A stretch of 64,000 nucleotides of DNA from assembly GCA_000320545.1 (NCBI GenBank), contig ADNK01000985.1, positions 1-64,000 of the forward strand, in the 5' to 3' direction. Position 1 is the first letter of the stretch. The number at the start of each line of letters is the position of its first letter. Positions 10,133 to 23,918 of the stretch are shown here, one piece after another. Source of the DNA: Bigelowiella natans CCMP2755. Taxonomy: Eukaryota > Cercozoa > Chlorarachniophyceae. Position numbers and translations under genes: made by a program. The notes beneath the pieces are model-generated. The model was given only the letters and a program-made list of their open reading frames with translations. It had not been told where the DNA came from and ran no database searches.

Positions 10133-11392
10133 TGATTCATGATACCTGCTACAAATTCCCATGCATGAGGAGCACGTGTATTAAAGAGGGAGGGGAGGGG
10201 AGCGGAGGGGAGGGGAGCGGAGGGGAGGGCTGGCTTGCTTGCTTGAGAATCTAAATCCTCGCAACAGATTATTGCAAACGACTATGTCCCCTGCCCAGAG
10301 CAGATAAGATTTTTAAGATTTAACTGAATTTGTTTTTAATGCTCTCAATGTACTGGTTGTTCTCTCAGATTGTTCGTGTGAAAAAGATACTAAAACATGA
10401 TATCGGTTCACTTTCTATGCTCCATGGAAGTATATTGTCAGCGATGGGCTACCATGACGCGGAGGAAGATCAACAACGTTAATCATAATTTTTAGGTGAG
10501 GGAAATCTTGAGAAAAGAGTATCACAGAAATGGATTACGGTATTAAATGATCATAATGCAGCTCAGTTTCTCGGAGCATAGTAGTGTGTGGATGGCGACA
10601 CTCATGTTTTCTATTAAATGCCTAGATTTCACACACTGTGCGGATATTGCTTGTGCTCACATGTGTAAATTCAAGCCTGTTCTTATTGCAGAAAGTGCAC
10701 AGACACGTATACGTGCGTAGCGTAGCATTGGATATTGTAATCTAGATTTAATCATCACGGTATATCAGATATGTACAACTTAAGTAGTCGAACAACGCTA
10801 TATTGTAATGCTGTACCACTTGCGGTGCGGTGGTGTGTGTGTTTTGGTCATTTTACTAAAAGAAGCTAGCTGCTCGTCGTAGAACGATAGTTACGCATAG
10901 ATACGCTTTGCATGGACGCTCGATTGAAAGTAGCGAATGCGCGCATTATACGTAAATGCTAGCTGCATGCACGATACCAAACGGCTATATATAGCAGGTT
11001 GATGATCGATCAACAATGCAGCACCCGTTCGATCGTGCGTTGATTGTATATGATGTTCGCAGCTGATCGATGGAACATCTTCCATGACTTCTAGATCTAG
11101 GCATTTTGAAAACATGCCATGTCAACAATAAACGCCACGATAGCTAGCATAAACAACAGTATATGTCACATATTGTACAATGTTAGTCACATACACATTA
11201 TAGACTGGCTTATGAAGACAGAACAGAAACGATGTCTAAAAATACTTCAAACTGTATTGTTATGGCACATACATGTAATAACACTGATAAACAAATGACC
11301 ACACATCGCATTTATAGAATCAGCTACATATCATGGAACATGTAGTTTTTTGAGAAGAACGAAATTCACGAAAAGTAGAAAAAAATGTTGCT
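10133..11392. other. Intergenic, no supported gene
   Basis: This lies between the 3' ends of the ankyrin gene and the PRP40-like gene. Apart from a G-rich minisatellite near its left end I see only scattered CTAGCT palindromes and AT-rich sequence. No open frame here has recognisable content. Confidence 0.6.
10189..10230. repeat. G-rich minisatellite, unit about 15 bp
   Basis: Nearly three copies of a unit of the type GGAGGGGAGGGGAGC follow one another. The plus strand carries several runs of four G, which could form a G-quadruplex in the 3' flank of the ankyrin gene. Confidence 0.85.
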
Positions 11393-11539
11393 TCAATCGC
11401 TGTCTTCAGCTGCCGATCTCGAATCATCGCGCCGTTTCCTTTTCTTTTTCGATTTCTTCTTTGAGGAACTAGTATGAAGAAGGAATGTGTACGTCTTTCT
11501 CATGAAATAATACGGAAGCATGTACGCACAGAAACTCTC

Positions 11540-11580
<41 letters not shown>

Positions 11581-11589
11581 ATATGTATA

Positions 11590-11649
<60 letters not shown>

Positions 11650-12020
11650 TGTCTCTCTCCCGTCTTTTCTGGTACCTCTTCTTCCTTTTCTTCTTCTTGT
11701 CGCCTTCATCGTCCTCACTTCGATCTGTACAACCACATAATTCACATCTTCTTCTCACAACTTCTTAAAACTCCAAGTAAAACTATAGAATGACGATGAC
11801 TACTACCATGAGATTCATATGGTGGCTAATGCCATATCGCACACACCACCGCACCGCACCCCCACCATCATCATAATGTACCGCACCGCACCACCGCCAC
11901 CATCATCATCATCATCATCATCATAATGTATGTTTACTATCTCGGGCATTAATCTAGAGTCTTGACGTTTTGCATCTAGCTGCTATTTATTATTGCTACT
12001 GAATCTCCCCTCCTTCTCTT

Positions 12021-12056
<36 letters not shown>

Positions 12057-12185
12057 TTGTTGTCATTCTCGTCATCATCTGCAATGTCAGAATCACGTTT
12101 TCGCTTATTCCTTCGACGACTACGACGTTTCGAGTTGCTTTCTGCTTTAATGTACATAAAAACATCACGGTATCATGACAAACTC

Positions 12186-12219
<34 letters not shown>

Positions 12220-12417
12220 CGACGACGCCATCGTTATCGCCATCTTCATCAACATAATCATCATCACCATCATCTTGAAACGACTGAATACGACGGAAGG
12301 GGGTTCATCTAGCATATTACTATACCTTTTTCGTCATCCATATCATCATCGTCGTCATCATCGTTCTATGCCAATCCACGCATTCACCCAGATAGATGTC
12401 GTTACAAAACACACGCA

Positions 12418-12456
<39 letters not shown>

Positions 12457-13536
12457 AGGAAGAGAGGAGAAGGATAAGAACATAGCAGCAGCCAGCATCA
12501 CAATCATTATTATCTCTTATACATACATAATGGGGGGTCATAATCATCATCATCATCACCATCTCGAAGAGGAGGAGAAGGAGGAGGAGACTCCCTTCAT
12601 CATCATCATCATCATCATCATTATCATCGTCATCTTAGATCATCGCACACACACTCACCTCTACAGCCATGCCCTCCTCTTCCTGTTCTTCACCCAAGAG
12701 CTCCCCCTTTATCCGCTCAAAAATCCCTGAGAAGTGGTTGCAACAATCAATTTTTGGTTATAGTGGAGATTTTATCCAGTGGAAGCTATTGTCTTAGCTC
12801 CCCCCACCCCCCCTCACACACACACCCTGGAATACCACTACTGCTGCTGTGTACTTACTACTCCTACCACCGCGTGGGTATTATTATAATTATTATTAGT
12901 AGTATTACCTTTGACCATTTCCTTGTCTAACTTTTTATAGCCACTGTTCTGCACCATCTTGGAGGAGCATTTGTTCACGGCATCCTCTAGCTTAGCCTAG
13001 GATTGTTTCAAGTGTTTGACCATGAGAAGAGGTGGTGGTAGAAGTAGTAGTAGTAGTAGCAGTAGCAGTAGTATTCTGTATTAAAATTCTATGATATGAT
13101 GGATTGATATGATGCATTGATTGATTGATTAATCTCATATTCGCTTTCCTACTACCAACAAGCAGCACTAACTATAACTACAACAACAACAACAACAAAT
13201 ACTACTACAACAAGTAGTCATATACATCACCTTCTTGAGGTTGTCCATATTTTCAGCATACCCTCGAGCAAGATACTTGCGGAAGTCCTTCTCCAGCTCT
13301 TTTGTATACTTCCTGAATAATGTTCATCATGTTTCACAGCAGCAACCACTATCATCATCATCATCATCGTCATCATCATCATAGTAACACCTCATCTTTT
13401 TCTCTTTTTCCCTGTGCTTCCACTTCGCCTTCGCAATGACCTGTAGAAGTACCACATACATACATACATACATACATACATACATAATTACATACATAAT
13501 CACCACCATATTCGTACTTAGCATGCTGTGGTTGTT

Positions 13537-13590
<54 letters not shown>

Positions 13591-13808
13591 GGTCTTCTTG
13601 CTTTTGCGAAGAATGTGCTGATTCACAATAGTAGTTTCCTTCATTTTTGTCTTCTTTCTTCTTATTTTGAGGTTTTTGTCCATAATAATGATCTCTTTTT
13701 TCTTCCTCCTCCTCCTTCTGACTCTTCGTCTTCTTCTTCTTATTCTTCTTCTTCTCAATAACCTCATTAATTGCCAACTTCAAGTCTTCTTCATCCAAGT
13801 CTTTCACC

Positions 13809-13842
<34 letters not shown>

Positions 13843-14793
13843 AATCAACATGAACGACGACGATGACCACCACAGGGGAGTATGAAAACATGATCAATGC
13901 CTACATAGCATCCGTTTAGCGTATATTCAACAGTAATAAATACTCATCAAATCGCGGAATTTGGTTGTATATGTTGTTTTTGTTGAACGGCGATAGAGAG
14001 CATTCCGTTGTGGACATGATAGATGATGATCCTACTCCTCACTCCTCCCTATCATCCATTTGTTTTGGGCATCATTTCTCCATCAACTAATCATATTATT
14101 CCACCACCTCGTCATGACTTCCAATCGCCTTCTGCAGCTCCTCGATCTAAGTAGTAAGTAAGTACAAGCCGTTGCATGCAGCAGCAGCAAATGCGGCGTT
14201 ATTTTTATTGTTGTTGTCGTTGTTTTCACCTCTCAGTCAGGAAGAAGTGAGTAGTCAGTGAGACAACTCTCACAGAAGAAGAAGAAGAAGAAGAAGAAGA
14301 AGAAGAAGAAGAAGAAGGAGGATGAGAGAACCCATACCAACTTCTTCTTCTTCTTCTTCTTTTATTCGCCTACAACCCCATCATCACCATCACCATCATC
14401 ATCAATCCATCTACCCCACCCTCCACCTCCTCCACTCCTCATCTAGCTGCTAGCACCTTCGCATCATGCTTTACAGTCCCAATGGTTGCCTTAACCGCTG
14501 CCTATATGAAAAGAAGGAGAAGAAGGAGAGAAGAGTAGTGAAGGCGAAGGTGAGTTGGTGGTGATGATTTGAAGAAAAGAACAAGGAAGAAGAAGAAGAA
14601 GAAGAAGAAGAAGAAGACTGCGGTGTACATATTAATGTTGTTAATGATGAAAACAACAATAATAATTATGATAATAATAATTGCAGAAAACACACAGCAA
14701 ATTATAGTAGTAGTACGTGGCATTTGATTCCATCATTTATATCCCCCCTTCCCCACCCACTTCCTCATTCTTAGATATAATACATCGTGTATA

Positions 14794-14865
<72 letters not shown>

Positions 14866-15284
14866 AATATAACACATGAATTGAAATTCATTGTCCGCAA
14901 AGGTGGTCCTCAGGCATTGGATCGATTGATTAACAATACAGCAGGACGAATAACCCAAAGGGGAGGAGGAGGAGGGGGGGGGGGGAGATGGGGGACCTTT
15001 ACACGCTTCTTGGGAGACGAGATTCGTTCCTGAGACATGAAGTTTGAGGAGGCAGGTATAGCAGAGAAAAAAGATAAGTAGCAACAGCATGATGATAAGT
15101 TATTATTTGTACTCCTTTTCTTCTTCTTCTTCGTTTCCTACCACTACTACTGCTACTACCTCTAAGTCTGCGGTAAAGTCATCAAATACTTCCTCTGGTG
15201 TAATCTTTGGCTTTTTCACTGAGGCATACTTTTTATAGCGCTCATCCTAAGATAAATAAAGATATCAATGATGGGATAATGATA

Positions 15285-15322
<38 letters not shown>

Positions 15323-15952
15323 ATTAGCTATTTTGGTCATAAGCAATCATATTTATCTATTAGCGTACGACATGACACGACAACACAACACAACACAACA
15401 CAACACAGCAGAACACGGCACTACCTCTTGGAATAGGTGATCAACCTCATCCCAGAGGGACTTTGAGTGAAACTCGCCCTTTGTTAGCTGATGATGATGA
15501 CGATAATGATTGAAAGATGATTGATGATGGCATGATCCAATACAACATTCTACCTCAACACCTCACCCTCCCTGCCCTCGAAATATGACAGAAGAATGGT
15601 CGGCACAACTTACACTTTCTTGGAGCAACTCTCTAAAGGAATCACGAAGCTAAGATAAAAGACAAGGCAATTCAAGGAAAGAAGAGAAGGAAGCAGAGAT
15701 GGTGACACGACCGCTTGATTTTCATGTATTTAGTAACGTTGTGTGGTGTGAGTTGTGATAGTAGTAGTAGTAGTAGTAGTATGATGTAGTCGCCGGTGTG
15801 AGAAGTCGGTGTGAAAAGTAGTAGTAGCAATAGATAGTAGAAGTAGTGAAAGTGAGAAGGTTGGAAGAAGAAGTAGAAACTACTGTTACGACTACTACTA
15901 AGAATCGAATTATTGTGACTAGTGTCAAACTACTACTGTACCCACCAACAAC

Positions 15953-15988
<36 letters not shown>

Positions 15989-16934
15989 TTTGTTGATGAT
16001 ACGTAAATGACATACATGCATACATACATGCTTATATACTACTATAACTTACAACACCTTTCGTTCCATTTTTTTCCTCTTTTCCTTCTCTCGAGCCTGG
16101 AATCAACATATTCTTATTCTTACTACTACTACTGCTACATTTAGGTGCTGCCGGCTTATGATTTTTCTAGTAGTAGTAGTAGTAGTAGTAGTAGTTGTAG
16201 TAGTGATACATGCGACGATATTAACCATTTCGACAACTCCGTCCATCCCCCCCCGTAGCATCATCATCATCATCATTATCATCATCATCATCATAATCAC
16301 ATCGTCACCACCTTTCTATCCTTCTCTTCCTCACGTAGTTCTCTCACGACGTCCTTATTTTGAGAAAGAACAAGTGCAAAGTAGTCAGTGATTCAAGCAG
16401 TCAGAAGTCGTCGTAGCATGGCTACTATCACTACAGATAATCACCATTATATCATTTCAAATGGAGGAGGAGGAGGAGGAGGAGGAGGAGGAGGAGGAGG
16501 ATGATCGCTTAATAACAATAGTAATAAATAATATCTAATAAATAATGATAATAATAATAATAATAATAAATAATACATAATACATAATAACAGGAGGATA
16601 AATTGTAAAGAGGGGGGGGGGGTTGAATAATGGTGGTTGGTTGGAGACAGCATGCTGATGGAAATAATGGTGAGTAATAATAATAATAATAATAATATCA
16701 GTGATAATGATAAAATGATAATGGTGATGATAATGATGATCATGTACGGTTAGAGCTGCTGCAAATCCTATCGTGCTACTATTGCTACTGTACTACTCTA
16801 TATATATCATGAAGCTATCTTGTACTACTACCTCAAAGACTTTGATCTTATCTGAGTTCTCCAAGTCTTTGGCACCTGGACACTCTTCTATCTTATGCTC
16901 CTATGTTAATAAGTAAGAATGACAAAGTGAAGGA

Positions 16935-16966
<32 letters not shown>

Positions 16967-18440
16967 GTAGAAGATAGAGGATAAGAAGAAGAAGAGAAGA
17001 TGTGGTTGCACGTATTACTACTCGGATGATGGATTATCATTTCTTAAATTAACAAGTCACCACTACAACTACGCCTACTCGTCTTAGATGTGGTGGTTGT
17101 GGTGGTGATTCAGGTAAACATATCAGCGGCATTATAATCCTTCAAGAGCACCTGCTCATCATCATCATCATCATCATCATCATAATCATCGTGTAAAAAT
17201 ACTTCGTCGTTCCAAAGGGTTTCGTTGTTTTTGTTTTTGTTGTTGTTGTTGTTGTTGTATTCTCTCCTCCTTCTCCTCCTCCTCCCATTACTATCTTAAA
17301 AAAATAGTAATAATGATATTAATAATAATGCAGCACTCAGACACCTTAGCATCTCTCCAGGTTGAATCAGCAGATATCCACTTGCATTCATTGCTCTGAG
17401 TCATCATCATCATCATCATCATTAGCAGCAGCAGCAGCATCAGCAGCAGCAGCATACACCAGTCAATTTGTGGCAATAGAGGTAGTAGTAGTAGTTGTTG
17501 TCTTCGCACTCGAACGAGCACACAAAAAGAAACCCCATACTAGGTGTGCAGTGCGGTGCAAAACCCCATACTAGGTGTGCAGTGCGGTGCATGTTTGCAT
17601 GCATGCATGCTGTGTTTATACAACATTCGAATTTGACTAGTACTTTACGTCCTCCTCATATCAGTATCATCATCGTCATCATCTTTTTCTTCTTTCTCAC
17701 GTTCATATCACTATGGTACTACTTACTGTGAGGTAGGCCTTAAGCTTTGCCGCATTTTCCTTCCTATTAGCCTGTCTGATTTTCCGTGCTTTTTCCACGA
17801 GCTTTTGCCGATGATTGTTGTTAATATGATGATTAGGATCAATTTAGAAATCATAATTTGAGATGATAAGAAATAAATATCATGCAGTGATCTGCCTACT
17901 GCTACCACCACCGCAATTTCCACCACTACTACTTCTACTACTACTACTACTACTACTTCTACTGCTGCTGCTGCTGCTGCTACTACTAAAAAAACATAAC
18001 ACAAGCACAACTACTAACAACAACCTCTTCGACATATTCGTAGAAAAGAGCTTTCCGGTCTCTTTCACTCTCCACAGCTTTGAATCGTTGATCGTCCTCA
18101 ACCTCCAAATATATCATTTATGCATTCATTCATTCTAGTAACATCCTTAGTATCTCCATCCTCCTCCTCCTCCTCCTTCCCATCATCGGATTAGACATCT
18201 TCTTTCAATTTACCATTAATACTTGCACACACGCATACGCACACGCACACACACACACACGTGTTATTCCCTGACCAGTACACTAACTGCTAACCTTGTC
18301 CCTGAATTCGCGGAACCGTGAGTTTTCATCAATCCAATCAGATGATTTAAGTAGCTCGTCGAAACCAGCCCGTGCCTAAATATGATGATGACGATGATGA
18401 TGATGATGGTGATGATAATGATGATGATATGCTTCACATT

Positions 18441-18472
<32 letters not shown>

Positions 18473-21166
18473 GTCCCCAATCGTCTGTTGAATGTCGCTT
18501 CTAACCGTATGCATGCTGCATATATTATCAGTATATACGTTGTTTGTATATATTATTATACTACCTTCTTTTCTGCCGCAAGACGTTCCTCCTCTTCTCT
18601 GATCTTTGTCTCTTCCTGATACTCAGATAGAATCCTCTTCTTCTCCTTCACAGTCTTCAAAGCCTGATATTAAGAGAAGATTGTTACGGGAGAGCATTGC
18701 TCCCTCTCTCTCCCTCTCTTTCGCTCCCTCATCATTCCCACCAGTGAGAAAGATTTTGAATTAATTAGTCTCTTTTGACCATCATCAGTAATTGAGTAGG
18801 TAAGTAGTACACACACACACACACACACACCTGATATCTAGGATCATGGATAATTTTTTGCATTATCTCCACCCATTTTTCCCTCGTGCCGACATTCTGA
18901 TAGATGTTATCAACGATGATAATCAAGAAAAAGAAGATGATCATCATCATCATCATGATTACAACATCATCGAGTTAATAATGACCCTTCTCATAGAAAC
19001 AGAAATTTGGATGATAGCTAACATTTGCTACTACTACTTTATCCTTGAGCAATGATTTAAATGCTTCAACTGCCTCCTCCTTGTTTGCATAAGTCGGTTT
19101 CTTTTTTGTTGGTGGCGTTGGCTGCGATGATGTTGTTGTTTTAGTAGTAGTAGTAGTAGATGTAGCTGCTCCCTGAAAGATAGATCAAGCCGTAGAAGAA
19201 GAAGAGAAGAAGAAGAAGAAAAGTGGTGAGGAGAGTAAGCAAGTGAGAATGGTGGTGGAGGAGGAAATTTGTTCCAACCTTCCTCATATTTAGCATTAGC
19301 GCTGAGTCAGTAAGTCTACTACAGTCATATCAACTCTTGTTGTTGTTGTTGTTGTTGTTGTTCTACCGAAGGGGCTTCCTTTTTCGTCCACGTAGTAGTA
19401 TCTTCCTTCTTCTTAACATTCACGACAGTAGTAGCCTTATTAGTAGCAGCCGCCTTCTTCATAGCAACCTCTTGGTAAAGTTTCTTCTTTTCCTCCTGCC
19501 CAGAATTCAGCAGCATGCAAAAAGTATTTATTATTATAAGGTTTCAGAGAAGAGGGTAGACAGGTGACGAAGAATGAAACACTCAAGTACAGCTTCATCT
19601 TTCCCCTAATTTCCAACTCTACATACAAATTTTTAATTCTAGTGAATATATCGCTACTTCTGGTAGTTTGAAGGTTGGTTTTGAGGCTCTTTCTGCAAGA
19701 GCCTTGGCCTAAATCAATAATCACAATCATAATTTCAAATGTTAAGCATTGATGTTGATGACGAGGATTTAATGCCATGGCGTGACAGCCACCCCCCCTT
19801 TTGAGCAACTAAAAGAAAAACACCGCCAACCGAAGTAGTAATAATATTCATCGATGCTAATCACTTATTTGGTCTTCTGCATTTTTCCTTTGGTTCACGC
19901 CGTCTACGTACACACCTTCTCTTCCTCCTCTTTTTTAATACTAGCAGCTTTCTCGATAATTTCCTATAATATGAGGTGTCATCAATAATTAATCAGATTA
20001 TTGATCACTACACTCTCCTCCTTCTATTCGACTTCCCTCCCCTCCCCCAAGAAGCACTGTACTGTACTGTACTGTACTGTACTGACTGATAATAGTTACT
20101 CTATGCGCTAGCCTGACAACGGCAACGAAGATGACGACGACGAACGACAAACGACGACGACTTCTACTACTTGTTCCTTCTTCTTCTTCTTCTTCTACTA
20201 TTACTATTACCACTGCTGATGCTGGTGCTACTACTACTACTACTACTACCTTTGGTGTCTGCCACACTGACTGCTTCGTTTCGTTGTTGAAGTAGTATTT
20301 CCTACGGATAGATGAAGAAGAAGAAGAAGAAGAAGAAGAAGAAGAAGAAGGAAAAGAGGAATCGTGATCCGCGGTCCATACATGCACATTATAAAGTTTT
20401 AACAGTCAGAATGACAACCTCCCTTCTTTAAAGCATATTCGCCATTTGTCACCAGCTGCTTTTTCCTCTGCGTCCTGCATTTTTAGGAAGTAAAGATTAC
20501 TTACAAAGCTACTGCATCAACTTTGGCAAGAGCTTCCTCCACGAATCAAAGGTATAGTATGTTGGTGGACGGATAAATAAAAACAGACATCACCTTCAGC
20601 TCGTACGGCTTGGTCCAAACTGACTGCTTCTGAAATGGCGACAAACAATGACGACGATGAGGTGCGTCAACACAACGCTAGCATATTTCAATCACAAGAA
20701 GAAGAAATTTGTGCAACGACAACAACCCTAATATTACCGTCTTCTTGTTGAAATAATACTTTTGCCCTTGTGGGGAACTGTGCTCTTCCCAGTCACTCTG
20801 CTTCTTTTGCACCGCTGGTGCAAGCTGCTGCTGCGAATCTATTGTTGTGTAGAACCAAAACGAAAATAATGAACAATTCGTGAAAACCGTTTAGAATGAC
20901 ACGAACGTACGCTGCATTCCAGGAAGGGGCGGCATCCCTGCAGCCATCATTCCGGTTGCAGCAGGCATCATCCCCGGCATGATGTGCATTCCTCGGCCCA
21001 TCATTGATCCTGGCATACCGGGGGGCGGCATGCCCCTGCCAGGCATCATCATCCCAGGCATCATCCTTGGCATCCCTGGGGGTATCATAGGGTGAGGTGG
21101 AAATCCTCGTCCCATCATGGGGGGGTAACCCGGAGGCATTCCTCTTCCTCCTCCTCGCCCGTACAT
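11393..21166 (-). CDS. PRPF40: PRP40/PRPF40-like pre-mRNA-processing factor (WW-WW-FF repeats), more than 30 exons
   Basis: Exons read: 21166-20911, 20838-20738, 20629-20594, 20474-20419, 20301-20250, 19963-19916, 19708-19658, 19495-19367, 19172-19038, 18896-18831, 18663-18565, 18375-18295, 18102-18025, 17801-17727, 17395-17345, an uncertain one near 17160-17115, 16900-16832, 16353-16312, 16096-16058, 15649-15614, 15487-15425, 15246-15160, 15029-15003, 14501-14457, 14146-14108, 13807-13763, 13440-13391, 13312-13231, 12996-12909, 12726-12659, one starting at 12283, 12144-12055, 11724-11676, 11468-11393. The head is Met/Gly/Pro-rich. WW1 (SDWEEH, KYYFNKKT, SVWTKP) and WW2 (KYYFNNET, SVWQTP) are each split by introns. 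FF domains follow (EEAVEAFKSLLKD, REKWVEIM, FRELLQES, SLWDEVDHLF, DERYKKYA). The tail is Lys/Arg/Ser-rich. PRP40 is a U1 snRNP protein linking 5' splice site and branch-point complexes. Phases agree except around 17115-16900 and 12283-12144. Confidence 0.88.
11541..11630. repeat. Compound microsatellite (CT)n-(AT)n
   Basis: A CT tract (about 11545-11578) is followed, after a short spacer, by an AT tract (about 11597-11630). It lies in the last intron of the PRP40-like gene. Confidence 0.95.
13454..13587. repeat. Microsatellites (CATA)n and (GT)n-(GA)n
   Basis: A tetranucleotide CATA/TACA run occupies about 13454-13490. A GT tract (about 13535-13560) then passes directly into a GA tract (about 13560-13587). 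Both lie in one intron of the PRP40-like gene. Confidence 0.95.
14273..14362. repeat. (GAA)n followed by inverted (CTT)n
   Basis: A GAA tract at about 14275-14318 is followed 20-25 bp later by a CTT tract at about 14341-14362. The two are mutually complementary and could fold into a hairpin in the intron transcript. Confidence 0.9.
14798..14862. repeat. Compound microsatellite (AT)n-(GT)n
   Basis: An AT tract (about 14798-14829) passes through TACG into a GT tract (about 14831-14862). It is intronic in the PRP40-like gene. Confidence 0.95.
16456..16502. repeat. (GGA)n trinucleotide tract
   Basis: About 13 near-perfect GGA units lie in an intron of the PRP40-like gene. The minus (sense) strand is therefore a polypyrimidine CCT tract. 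Confidence 0.9.
17531..17592. repeat. 31-bp tandem duplication
   Basis: Two adjacent copies of a unit beginning AACCCCATACTAGGTGTGCA lie in an intron of the PRP40-like gene. The copies look identical. Confidence 0.9.
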
Positions 21167-21479
21167 TGCTTGCTTGCCAGTTGCGCGATGTGCGGTCAGC
21201 TCACTTTTTGCCGTTGTTCAGATTTTTCAGTAGCGACAATAATTCACATAGAAATTCATAGGTGAGACAACCGGAAGTAGTTGTCGCATCTGTAAGAACC
21301 AAGTAGTCGAAGCTGGAGAACATGGAGTTATGAGGATGTACGTGCACGCACGACGGGGGGGGACATACCGATGATAGTAGAGGATATCAATTACGTTGCA
21401 AAATGACAGAACAATGCAGGGCCATAGCACAATGGAGTAAGCGACGAATAATCTTTCATATCACTAGGTAGTGCTCAAT

Positions 21480-22309
21480 ATGTCCGCGCTTTCTCCTTCC
21501 ACCCACTCCAGTCGGGAGCCCCTTCAGTGTCTATACCAAGCCTTTCTTAAGATTAAGACTGTAGATGTTGGCAAAGGTAGTTTACTTGCTACCCATTTAT
21601 TTGGGTTTCTGCTTACGGTCATCTTGATGTGTTCGGTAAAATTATACATTTAATCAGGGAGCGACGAGGAGGTGGTCGCGAAAATTAGCAAACTGTACTA
21701 TTATGTCAAGTTGGCACTGCTTTCAGATCAGTCAATGTCAGTGAGTAATCTTGATAACTTATAGGCTATTGTTGCAGTGATTTTTATTACCATCAAATTA
21801 CCGCTGTAACTCGCATAGAATGCGAGAACGAGAGGAATTAATGGCCTCAATAGAAGCCCTTAACGCTCTAAACGAAAACCTAGTATCGGAGATTCAGGTT
21901 GCGACCAGTCTAATAGCGAATACATTCAGATAGAGAGGGGGGAAGGGGGGGGAGATGACATAGACAGACAGCAACTCACGCGTATAATTATGCACAAAAC
22001 GTTAAGGCCTCAAAAAAAGAGCTGAATTTCAGAATACGAAGCTGGGAGAATGTAAAACCTCCTTCACAGTCAGAAGTCATAATGGAAGGGAAAAATCTCA
22101 GCGACTCCCAGGTATGATTCTCCAACAAATAAATTCGCATGTTCAAATATCACCTTATGAAAGATGTAAATGTACAGAAAAAAGAAGAATTGAAATCGGC
22201 GAAAGTATTCTTGGAAGCGAGAAGTGAGTCCTTTGCATCATCAAGAAGTTTACTTCGAAGTTTCGACAGGGTATGCAGCACCGGAAGCAACCATTTTGGT
22301 AAATTGTAA
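21480..22309 (+). CDS. Small coiled-coil protein, unrecognised, about 5 exons
   Basis: Exons: 21480-21576, 21658-21740, 21835-21897, 22007-22111, 22178-22309 (159 residues). An equally consistent alternative joins 21736 to 21819, adding the helix start MREREEL. The protein is charged and helical (REREELMASIEALNALNENLV and KKEELKSAKVFLEARSE type segments) with a conserved-looking middle WENVKPPSQSEVI. I do not recognise the family; small subunits of kinetochore, Mediator or tethering complexes look like this, but that is only an impression. It starts about 310 bp from the PRP40-like gene in divergent orientation, so the two may share a promoter region. Confidence 0.55.
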
Positions 22310-23628
22310 GAAAAATATCCTTAGATTCACGGAACGTGTTTGTCTATTATTTATTACGATATTTACGTAATGCGATACAGAAGCAAGACGTTTGTGTTTG
22401 ATATTGGTTGGCTGTAAATGTGTGCGCTCTGCCTTCATATGCAATGCAGTTAGTGTAAATCATCTTCCTGGTATGAATCATGTATGGCGTGAGTATCAGC
22501 TAGCATTATGAGACGTATACAATGAAGTAATTACATTTTTTCAAATGTGCTCCTAAAATGCCTGCTTATTGTTATGTGCATGTGGTGCCAAAAATCGGTC
22601 GCCCGCAAGCAATGACAGTGACCTAGTTAGCTAGCTAGCTGGGTAATCCCCAGGTTATTTAAAACGCCTAGCTGTAAACCATGTGATATCAACCAACTAA
22701 AATCGATAGTTCACAATTCACCGTCATTATGATCATTTGCACGGCCCGGCATAGCAATGTGACAATATGAGACGGATCGATGTAACAATGTAATTAAAAA
22801 AAATTCAATTGTCATCCTAACATACGTACTATAGTACTACTGACTAGCGTAGCTGTTCAGCTGTTCAATGCTAGCATATAAATGACAATAACAATGCCTA
22901 TGCTCGCACTGCGCGACATCGACGACATAATATGGATGCTCTCGCATGCAGCATGAAGCACATAATAGCAAAAAAGAATAGATACAACATAAGCTGCAGC
23001 CGCTGCTCTCCATAGCTACATTACTAGATTATAGGGTGCATTGAAAAACTTAATCACATCATTACATCCGTCTAATAATGATTAACTAGCGAGGATGCGA
23101 CCCCCAGCGCGAACAAAGGCTAGAAAGGGCACGCACTGCAGAAAGGAAATCTGTACGTGCGTGCGCATGATTTAATATTTTCCCAGCTGTTCACGATGAC
23201 TATAGCACAAAATTATGTCATTTAGTACAGGGATTATTGTCTATTCTGCTGTGATAAGTAAAGTATATATACCTAGTCGAATTATAGCCACCAGCTACAT
23301 AGAGATGATGTGGTGGTTGCACGATAAAAAGCACCTTCTTATTTAAGCTTCCTACATCTAGATATCGAGCGTCACAATAAGAAGATAGGATCTCATGGGT
23401 AGGTTGGCTATTTCGGCGTTCTGCTAGCAAAAGGTAGGTGTATTTTATCATTTCATTACTCTTTCATCCGGCATGAATTAGATTATTCCTTCGCTGCAAC
23501 CACTACTATCACATTGTTTCTGGATGTAGGCTCATTTTTCTTTTCATTTTCAACGGTCTTCCGTGCTGAAAATTCCATCCTACTTAATGGAAGTGCCTTC
23601 AAAATATTTAAGATGTGTCCAACGAAGC
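22310..23628. other. Intergenic, no supported gene
   Basis: AT-rich sequence with scattered GCTAGC/AGCTAGCT palindromes (for example 22626-22642). No spliced or unspliced frame with recognisable content was found on either strand. Confidence 0.5.
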
Positions 23629-23813
23629 TCATCCTTTTCTTTTTCTCTTTTTCTTTGATTTTGTTGCCGCTTCTGAATCACGTTTCTGTTTAGCAGCTAG
23701 TCTTTGTCTCCACAACGGTATCGAAGCATCATCTTTATTCTTCCAGTCTTTCTTTTTCTTTTTGAAAGATTTACCACCGAACCTGTGGAAGTGTAATAAT
23801 TCATTTATATATG

Positions 23814-23849
<36 letters not shown>

Positions 23850-23870
23850 CATTATATCAATGCACGTATA

Positions 23871-23918
<48 letters not shown>

